A stretch of 9,859 nt of DNA from Solirubrobacterales bacterium (GTDB lineage Bacteria > Actinomycetota > Thermoleophilia > Solirubrobacterales > Solirubrobacteraceae), in contig JAATFK010000297.1 of assembly GCA_015655225.1 (NCBI GenBank), forward strand, positions 1-9,859, in the 5' to 3' direction. This document shows positions 1 through 4,824 of this stretch, one piece after another (positions within the stretch are counted from its first letter, which is position 1; each line of letters starts with the position of its first letter). The position numbers and the translations under genes were made by a program. The notes beneath the pieces are model-generated. The model was not told the origin of the DNA. It was given only the letters and a program-made list of their open reading frames with translations, and did no database searches.

Positions 1-37
1 GATGAGCATGCGGGTGGGCGGCGTGCGTGTGGCTCAT
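1..37 (-). CDS. His-rich N-terminus of a probable CDF metal exporter (partial)
   Basis: Only the first 12 codons are inside the window; the gene continues past position 1 on the minus strand. They read MSHTHAAHPHAH: five histidines in twelve residues, spaced like the metal-binding N-terminal tail of cation diffusion facilitator (CzcD/ZitB-like) exporters, which move Zn, Co, Ni or Cd out of the cytoplasm. The ATG (complement of 35-37) overlaps the TGA stop of the upstream ArsR-type regulator in an ATGA, which implies translational coupling and one operon. The identity is inferred from the tail and from its partner, an alpha-5-site metal sensor. Other His-rich starts are possible, such as a metal chaperone, another transporter or a CobW-like GTPase. 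That a real gene starts here is much surer than the family. Confidence 0.6.
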   Translation of the reverse strand, partial: MSHTHAAHPHAH

Positions 38-387
38 CGCGACGCCGCCCGCTCGACCGGCAGCGTCCGGTGCTCGCCGTGGTGGCGGACCGCCGCGAGC
101 AGGTCCGCCATGTGGTGGTCGTAGAGCCGGTAGAACGCGCGCCGTCCGTCGCGGCGGACGGCGACCGCGTGGAGCTGGCGCAGCACCCGCAGCTGCTGGG
201 AGGCGACCGTCGGGGAGAGGCTCGCGCGCGCCGACAGCTGCTCGACCGCGCACTCGCCGTCGAGCAGCGCGAACAGCAGCCGCAGGCGGCTCGGCGCCGT
301 GAACGCGCTCATCGCCTCCGCGAGCCGCTCGGACTCCTCGAAGCCGAGCGCGTCGCCGACGGGGGTGTGGAGCGATGACTCGGGCAC
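34..387 (-). CDS. ArsR/SmtB-family metal-sensing repressor, alpha-5 type
   Basis: Predicted 117-residue winged-helix repressor, the usual ArsR/SmtB length. The HTH lies near residues 47-72 (VEQLSARASLSPTVASQQL) and the wing near 75-88 (RRDGRRAFYRL). The last helix reads DHHMADLLAAVRHHGEH. Asp90, His92, His103 and His106 fall at exactly the spacing of the alpha-5 metal site of SmtB, CzrA and NmtR. Members of this class leave DNA when Zn, Co or Ni binds and so derepress efflux genes. The extra C-terminal histidines used by NmtR for octahedral nickel are absent, so a tetrahedral Zn/Co-type site is the better guess. The single Cys46 does not make an alpha-3N site. The GTG start at 385-387 was chosen because the open frame upstream runs through the TetR gene in another frame. 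The stop overlaps the next gene's ATG. A palindrome just upstream is a likely operator. Confidence 0.88.
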   Translation of the reverse strand: MPESSLHTPVGDALGFEESERLAEAMSAFTAPSRLRLLFALLDGECAVEQLSARASLSPTVASQQLRVLRQLHAVAVRRDGRRAFYRLYDHHMADLLAAVRHHGEHRTLPVERAASR

Positions 388-401
388 GCCCCCGAAGCTA
401 G

Positions 402-427
402 CACGCCTGCACAGTCGTGCAGGTGTG
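402..427. promoter_or_regulatory. Palindromic candidate operator upstream of the ArsR gene
   Basis: Two 11-base arms around a 4-base centre (AGTC) pair at 10 of 11 positions. The inner 18 bases, CCTGCACAGTCGTGCAGG, have perfect 7-base arms. The element lies in the 53-base gap between the TetR stop and the ArsR GTG, ending 15 bases before that start. Its size is comparable to the 12-2-12 operators of SmtB/CzrA-type regulators, so autoregulation of the arsR-exporter pair is the natural reading. There is no T-run on either side, so it is not a good intrinsic terminator. The role is inferred; the symmetry is directly visible. Confidence 0.5.
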
Positions 428-440
428 GGTCGAGCCCGGC

Positions 441-1052
441 CTAGACCGCGCCGGAGACGACCAGCAGCGTCCGCACGCCTTCCAGCGCGCGGCGCAGCTG
501 GTCGGGGTCGCGGCGGACCTGGGTCAGCAGCAGGCCGCCCTGGAGCGCCGCCATCACCGCGTCGGCGAGCACCGCGACGGGGATGTCGGCGTGCAGCTCG
601 CCGCGCTCCTGCATCCGCGCGAGCCCGGCGATCAAGGGACGCTCCCAGCGCTCGAAGCCGGAGACGAAGGCGAGCCGCGTCTCCTCGTCGTGCTCGGCGA
701 GCTGGCTGGCGAGCGAGCCGATCGGGCAGCCGCCGACCGCCTCGCGCTCCTCCTGCTCGGCGACGAGCGCGTCGAACCAGCGGTCGATCCCGGCGAGGCT
801 GTCGAGGTCGTCCAGGTGGTCCTGCTGGGCGTCGAGGAGGGCGTCGGCGGTCGTGGCGACGACCGCGCGCAGCAGGTCGTCGCGGCCCTCGAAGTAGTGG
901 TAGAGCTGGCTGCGGCCGACGCCCGCGAGCCGCTGGACGTCGTCGAGGGTGACGGCCGCGCTGCCGTGGTCGGCGACCAGCTGGGCGGCCGCCTCCAGGA
1001 TCCGCTGCCGGGTCGCCCGGCCCTTCTCGGTGCTCGGCACGCTCGCCGCCAT
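441..1052 (-). CDS. TetR/AcrR-family transcriptional regulator
   Basis: A 203-residue protein, standard for TetR. Residues 12-61 form the DNA-binding domain: helix 1 RATRQRILEAAAQLVADHG, then the HTH with LDDVQRLAGVGRSQLYHYFEGRDDLL. The C-terminal ligand domain contains GGCPIGSLASQL at 107-118, a segment typical of the NemR/LmrA-YxaF-like TetR subgroup. The ATG at 1052 has a weak AGGA about 9 bases upstream. The gene is divergent from the Ni/Co importer at 1105, with about 50 bases between starts holding a TGTA-N8-TACA symmetric site. It also lies immediately upstream of, and co-oriented with, the ArsR gene. The local target is inferred to be the importer or its own gene. The ligand cannot be read from sequence; no metal-ligand cluster is obvious. 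Confidence 0.9.
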   Translation of the reverse strand: MAASVPSTEKGRATRQRILEAAAQLVADHGSAAVTLDDVQRLAGVGRSQLYHYFEGRDDLLRAVVATTADALLDAQQDHLDDLDSLAGIDRWFDALVAEQEEREAVGGCPIGSLASQLAEHDEETRLAFVSGFERWERPLIAGLARMQERGELHADIPVAVLADAVMAALQGGLLLTQVRRDPDQLRRALEGVRTLLVVSGAV

Positions 1053-1071
1053 CGGCGGATCCTAACGCGAA

Positions 1072-1087
1072 TGTACTCTGCGATACA
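1072..1087. promoter_or_regulatory. TGTA-N8-TACA symmetric site between the TetR and NiCoT genes
   Basis: TGTACTCTGCGATACA lies between the divergent starts. Only the outer four bases of each half are symmetric, but the placement, 20 bases before the TetR ATG and 18 before the NiCoT start, fits a shared TetR operator overlapping both promoters. GATACA at 1082-1087 could double as a -10 element for the importer. No convincing -35 was found. Confidence 0.35.
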
Positions 1088-1104
1088 CCGCCTCCCGCCG
1101 CCCG

Positions 1105-2259
1105 TTGTACCCCACGATTCAATCTGCGCGAGCGGTTGCGTCCGTCATCCTCTCGGAGGTGCGCCAGGACGACGCCACGAGCACCCGCTGGACCCGCTGC
1201 CGCGCGGCGCTGAGCCCGGCCGAGTGGCGCCGCGCGGGAGCGCTGACGGTCGCGGTCGTCGGCCTGCACGTGCTCGGGTTCGGGATCCTGCTCGTGCTCG
1301 TCGTCCCGCACGGCTATCGCGTCGGCGCGAGCGGGGCGTTCGGGATCGGGATCGGGATCACCGCGTACACGCTCGGGCTGCGGCACGCGTTCGATGCCGA
1401 CCACATCGGCGCGATCGACAACGCGACGCGCACGCTGATGAGCAGAGGCCAGCGCCCGCTCAGCGTCGGCTTCTGGTTCTCGCTCGGGCACTCGACGGTC
1501 GTCTTCGTGCTCGGCCTGCTCGTCACCCTCGGCGTGCGCGGGCTCGGCGGCGCGGTCACGGACCGCGACTCGTCCCTGGACCGGGCGACCGGAGTGATCG
1601 GGCCGGTCGTCTCCGGCTCCTTCCTCGTCCTGATCGGGATCCTCAACCTCGTGCTCCTCGTGAGCGTCGTCGGGATCTTCCGGCGGATGCGGCGGGGCGA
1701 GCACGACGAAGCCGAGCTGGAGCGCCAGCTCGCCGCGCGCGGGCTGCTGACGCGCTTCTACGGCCGCGCCACCCGGGCGGTGCGCGCGCCGTGGCAGCTG
1801 TACCCGCTCGGGATGCTGTTCGGGCTCGGCTTCGACACCGCGACGGAGGTCGCGCTGCTCGTGCTGGCGGGCGGCGCGGCGGCGAGCGGGCTGCCGTTCT
1901 ACGCGATCCTCTGCCTGCCGATCCTGTTCGCCGCCGGCATGTCGCTGTTCGACACGCTCGACGGCGCGTTCATGAGCCTCGCCTACGGCTGGGCGTTCTC
2001 GCAGCCGATCCGGAAGGTCTTCTACAACATCACCGTGACGGGCCTGTCGGTCGCCGTCGCGCTGCTGATCGGGTCGATCGAGCTGCTCTCGGTGGTCGCC
2101 GACCAGCTCGGCCTGACGGGTGGGATCTGGGGCTTCGTCGCGGGCCTCGACCTCAACGTCGTCGGCTACGCGATCGTCGGGCTGTTCGTGCTCACGTGGG
2201 CCGTCGCGCTCGCCGTCTGGCGCTTCGGGCGGATCGAGGAGCGCTGGAGCGCGCGCTAG
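1105..2259 (+). CDS. NiCoT-family nickel/cobalt importer
   Basis: A 384-residue integral membrane permease of the HoxN/NixA/NhlF class, which carries Ni2+ and/or Co2+ into the cell at high affinity for urease, hydrogenase or cobalamin enzymes. All family signatures are present: RHAFDADHIGAIDN at 93-106 (the H-x4-DH metal motif in TM2), FSLGHSTVV at 125-133, LFGLGFDTATE at 239-249 and LFAAGMSLFDTLDG at 275-288. About eight hydrophobic segments are visible, with a charged cytoplasmic loop near 194-230. The start is uncertain. TTG at 1105 has no ribosome site; a GTG at 1159 would remove 18 residues but has a GGAG too close. No ATG occurs before the TM2 motif. The TAG overlaps the convergent HxlR stop by 4 bases. 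The sequence alone does not separate Ni from Co preference. Confidence 0.93.
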   Translation: MYPTIQSARAVASVILSEVRQDDATSTRWTRCRAALSPAEWRRAGALTVAVVGLHVLGFGILLVLVVPHGYRVGASGAFGIGIGITAYTLGLRHAFDADHIGAIDNATRTLMSRGQRPLSVGFWFSLGHSTVVFVLGLLVTLGVRGLGGAVTDRDSSLDRATGVIGPVVSGSFLVLIGILNLVLLVSVVGIFRRMRRGEHDEAELERQLAARGLLTRFYGRATRAVRAPWQLYPLGMLFGLGFDTATEVALLVLAGGAAASGLPFYAILCLPILFAAGMSLFDTLDGAFMSLAYGWAFSQPIRKVFYNITVTGLSVAVALLIGSIELLSVVADQLGLTGGIWGFVAGLDLNVVGYAIVGLFVLTWAVALAVWRFGRIEERWSAR

Positions 2260-2726
2260 CGGGGCGCGGGGGTGGCCGCCGAGCCCGGGCCGGGGATCAC
2301 GACGATCTTGCCGGCGGCGAGCGGCTCGCCGCAGCGGTCGCAGAGCAGGTGGTCGTCAGGGTGGCCGCCGCAGCCGGCGTGCTCCATCACGTTGGGGACG
2401 CCGGCGGGCTCCGGGTAGTACGTGTCGCCCCAGCGCACGAGGTGCTGGAGGACCGGCCACAGCTCGAGGCCCTTCTCGGTCGCGCGGTACTCGTAGCGGC
2501 GGGGGCGTGACTGGTAGGGGACGCGCTCGAGGACGCCCTCCTCGACGAGGCGGGCGAGGCGCGCGGTGAGGACGCTGCGGGTGATCCCCAGCTCCGCCTG
2601 GAGATCGTCGAAGCGGACGAACCCCATCATGACGCTGCGGAGGATCAGCAGCGACCAGCGCTCGCCGACGATCTCGAGCGAGCGGGCGATCGAGCAGACC
2701 TGGGTCTCGTACTCACGTCTCAGCAT
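2256..2726 (-). CDS. HxlR-family regulator with C-terminal Cys/His cluster
   Basis: A 156-residue winged-helix regulator. It begins with the family hallmark MLRREYETQVCSIARSLEIV, followed by GERWSLLILR (21-30), the recognition helix near TRSVLTARLARLVEEGVL and the wing YQSRPRRYEYRATEKG. Residues 116-132 add HAGCGGHPDDHLLCDRCG (H116, C119, H122, H126, C129, C132), which looks like a small zinc ribbon. I have the impression that this tail recurs in longer actinobacterial HxlR proteins. I chose the ATG at 2726 because family members start at this point. A GTG three codons upstream (2733-2735) is also possible. Neither start has a well-spaced ribosome site, so a leaderless message is plausible. 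It diverges from the SDR gene, its probable target, with about 110 bases between. Typical HxlR inducers are electrophiles or aldehydes; the ligand here is unknown. Confidence 0.92.
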   Translation of the reverse strand: MLRREYETQVCSIARSLEIVGERWSLLILRSVMMGFVRFDDLQAELGITRSVLTARLARLVEEGVLERVPYQSRPRRYEYRATEKGLELWPVLQHLVRWGDTYYPEPAGVPNVMEHAGCGGHPDDHLLCDRCGEPLAAGKIVVIPGPGSAATPAPR

Positions 2727-2783
2727 GCCTCTCACGATAGGGCATCGCCGACGGTTTCATACGGCGGATCCCTTTCTGTTAGC

Positions 2784-2806
2784 GTAAGTCCGGTCAAGCG
2801 ACTCAC
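2784..2806. promoter_or_regulatory. Inverted repeat in the HxlR-SDR divergent promoter region
   Basis: GTAAGTC, a 9-base spacer and GACTCAC form an inverted repeat matching at 6 of 7 positions, 33 bases upstream of the SDR start. HxlR regulators bind imperfect palindromes in such divergent regions, so this is a candidate operator. The A/T-richer stretch just left of it (about 2754-2786) probably holds the promoters, but I cannot assign -35/-10 boxes with confidence. Confidence 0.35.
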
Positions 2807-2838
2807 TTCTGCCCGCCGCTCTTCAAAAGGACACCGCC

Positions 2839-3579
2839 ATGCAGCTCGAAGGATCCGTCGCCCTCGTGACCGGCGCCAACCGCGGCCTCGGATGCGACTT
2901 CACCCGCGCCCTGCTGGCCGCCGGCGCGTCGAAGGTCTACGCCGGCGCTCGCAACCCCGAGCCCTCCGACGACCCGGCCGTCGTCCCCGTCCGGCTCGAC
3001 GTGACCGACCCCGCCCAGGTCGCCGACGCCGCCGCGCGACTGACCGACGTCACGCTCGTGATCAACAACGCCGGCATCGGCGGCGGCCGCACGCTGCTCG
3101 CCGACGACACGGTGCAGGTCGCCCGCGAGCAGATCGAGGTCAACTACCTCGGCCCGCTGACGGTCGCGAGAGCCTTCGCGCCGGTGCTCGCCGCCAACGG
3201 CGGGGGCGCGCTCGTGAACATCCACTCGGTCCTCTCCTGGCTCGCGCACCCGAGCGCCGCGACCTACTCGGCCTCGAAGGCGGCTGTCTGGTCGCTGACG
3301 AACTCGCTGCGGACGGTGCTGCGCGCGCAGGGCACGCAGGTGCTCGGCGTCCACGTCGGCTACATCGACACCGACATGACCGAGGGCATCGAGGCGCCCA
3401 AGCTGACGCCCGCCGAGGTCACCGCGAAGGTGCTCGAGGGGATCGCCGCCGGCCGCGAGGAGGTCCTCGTCGACCAGCTCAGCGCCGACGTCAAGTCCGC
3501 GCTCCCGAACGACCTGGAGCTGCTCTACCCGAACGTCCAGGCGGAGTACGACCAGGCGGTGGCGGCGGCGACCGCCTAG
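2839..3579 (+). CDS. Short-chain dehydrogenase/reductase (classical SDR)
   Basis: A 246-residue NAD(P)-dependent oxidoreductase with the complete classical SDR set: cofactor motif TGANRGLG at 11-18, D54V after the third strand, NNAG at 76-79, catalytic Asn102, Ser130 and Y143SASK147. Ser to Tyr is 13 residues, as in the family. Arg38 after the second strand favours NADP(H). The substrate loop (TDMTEGIEAPKLTP) is ordinary; the substrate is unknown. The start is well supported: AAAAGGA at 2825-2831, 7 bases before the ATG. It is divergent from the HxlR gene, a common pairing in which the regulator controls a detoxifying reductase. Its TAG overlaps the E2 gene's stop by 4 bases on the other strand. 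Confidence 0.93.
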   Translation: MQLEGSVALVTGANRGLGCDFTRALLAAGASKVYAGARNPEPSDDPAVVPVRLDVTDPAQVADAAARLTDVTLVINNAGIGGGRTLLADDTVQVAREQIEVNYLGPLTVARAFAPVLAANGGGALVNIHSVLSWLAHPSAATYSASKAAVWSLTNSLRTVLRAQGTQVLGVHVGYIDTDMTEGIEAPKLTPAEVTAKVLEGIAAGREEVLVDQLSADVKSALPNDLELLYPNVQAEYDQAVAAATA

Positions 3580-4817
3580 AGCGCGAGCCTGAGGGGCGTC
3601 TCGAGCAGCGCTCTGATCCGCGACAGGAAGCTGGCCGCGTCGGCGCCGTAGAGGATGCGGTGGTCGCAGCTGAGCGTCAGCGTCATCAGCGTCTGGTCGA
3701 CGATCTCCTCGCCTCGCCGCGTGAGCGTCGGACGCAACGCTCCCACGCCGAGGATCGCCGCCTGCGGTGCGTTGATCACCGGCACGATCGCGGTCATCCC
3801 GAACATCCCGAGGTTCGAGACGGTGAACGTCCCGCCCGACAGCTCGGGCGGCGTGATCGTGCCGGCCCGCACGCGCTCAGCAGCGCGGCGGGCCTCCGCG
3901 GCGATCGCGCCGAGTGACTTCTGGTCGGCGTCGAAGATCGTCGGCACGACGAGCGACTCGCTCGCCGCGACGGCGATCCCGACGTTGACCCGCCCGAACA
4001 GCTCGAAGCGACCGTCGCGATAGGAGCCGTTGGCCTGTGGATGCAGGCGCAGCGCCGCCGCCGCCGCTCTGACGACCAGGTCGTTGAAGGAGGGAACGGG
4101 CCCGTCCCCGCCGAGCTCTCTGAGCCGCCGGCGCAGCGCGATCGCCTCGTCCATCACGACGTCGGCCTGCACCTGGAACTCCGGGACGGTGGCCTTCGTC
4201 TCCGCCATCCGGCGGGCGATCGTCTGCTGGATGCGCGTCAGCTCCCGGACGGTCGTGCCGCCCCGTGCCGTCTCCCCGGCCCCATCAGACGGGGCCGGCA
4301 CCGGCGTCGGCGCCGGGACCGGGGCCGGGGCCGGGGCCGGTGCGGCCGGCCGCTCGGGCACCTCTAGCCCCGCGGCCGTCAGGACGTCGGTGCGGACGAC
4401 CCGGCCGCGTGGTCCGCTGCCGGAGAGCGTCGCGAGCGCGACGCCGTGCACCTGCGCGATGCGCCGAGCGAGCGGCGTCGCCGCGCCGGGGTCGACCCGG
4501 GCGCCGGCCGCGCTCGGAGGCGCAGCGTCGCCGGCGACGGGTCTCGGCGCGGCCGGACGCTCCGGCGCCGCCGCTGCGTCGCTCGTGAGGACGGTTCGGG
4601 CGATCACCGCGCCGACCGGACAGGATGCGCCCTCCGCGGCGAGGATCTCGAGGACGCCCTCGATCTCGGCCGCATAGGTCACGGTCGCCTTGTCGGTCTC
4701 GATCTCGACCAGCTCCTCCTCTCTGGCGACGGCGCGACCGTCGTCCACGAGCCATCTGAGGATCGTCCCCTCCTGCATCGAGTCGGAGAGGCGGGGCATG
4801 ACGATGTCGTTGTTCAT
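3576..4817 (-). CDS. Lipoyl E2 acyltransferase of a 2-oxo acid dehydrogenase complex
   Basis: A 413-residue E2 core subunit that passes the acyl group from E1 to CoA through swinging lipoyllysine. In order: one lipoyl domain (1-78; lipoylated Lys43 in EIETDKA), a Pro/Ala-rich linker, a peripheral-subunit-binding domain (113-147, ATPLARRIAQVHGV...GSGPRGRVVRTDVL) that docks E1/E3, a second Pro-Ala linker (154-176), and the catalytic domain (about 187-413). Catalytic His386 lies in DHRILYG, where the usual HxxxDG aspartate is Tyr390. I recall the same D-to-Y variant in plastid and cyanobacterial E2s, so activity is expected. The ATG lies 7 bases after the E1 stop, with only a weak ribosome site, so translation is probably coupled. 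The acyl substrate (acetyl, propionyl or branched) cannot be decided from sequence. Confidence 0.93.
   Translation of the reverse strand: MNNDIVMPRLSDSMQEGTILRWLVDDGRAVAREEELVEIETDKATVTYAAEIEGVLEILAAEGASCPVGAVIARTVLTSDAAAAPERPAAPRPVAGDAAPPSAAGARVDPGAATPLARRIAQVHGVALATLSGSGPRGRVVRTDVLTAAGLEVPERPAAPAPAPAPVPAPTPVPAPSDGAGETARGGTTVRELTRIQQTIARRMAETKATVPEFQVQADVVMDEAIALRRRLRELGGDGPVPSFNDLVVRAAAAALRLHPQANGSYRDGRFELFGRVNVGIAVAASESLVVPTIFDADQKSLGAIAAEARRAAERVRAGTITPPELSGGTFTVSNLGMFGMTAIVPVINAPQAAILGVGALRPTLTRRGEEIVDQTLMTLTLSCDHRILYGADAASFLSRIRALLETPLRLAL
4276..4340. repeat. Low-complexity GGGGCC-rich tract in the E2 linker, with hairpin
   Basis: The second E2 linker is encoded by near-tandem CCGGGG hexamers (4319-4340) giving an Ala-Pro repeat. 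Beside it is a perfect 8-base inverted repeat, CCGGCCCC at 4276-4283 against GGGGCCGG at 4291-4298, with a 7-base loop. The repeat could slip during replication and change linker length. The hairpin is inside the reading frame and is probably a by-product of Pro/Ala/Gly codons. Confidence 0.6.
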
Positions 4818-4824
4818 GGCGGGC

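Noticed and set aside
1053..1104. Cobalamin or nickel/cobalt riboswitch ahead of the importer
   Set aside because: The gap is only about 50 bases, far too short for those RNAs, and none of their conserved cores is visible.
1342..1359. Triple GGGATC tandem repeat
   Set aside because: It encodes a Gly-Ile repeat in a membrane helix of the NiCoT protein. Three copies are too few and easily explained by coding.
388..1704. Upstream extension of the ArsR reading frame
   Set aside because: It overlaps the whole TetR gene in a different frame and lacks any domain. The ArsR-like sequence begins after the GTG at 387.
417..2510. Long plus-strand open frame of nearly 700 codons across TetR and NiCoT
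   Set aside because: It is antisense to tetR and in another frame of the NiCoT gene. Its translation is low-complexity Arg/Ala-rich with no domain, as expected from third-position GC bias.
4276..4298. 8-base hairpin as an internal terminator or attenuator in E2
   Set aside because: It lies in the Pro/Ala linker codons, has no T-run, and such GC hairpins are common in this base composition.
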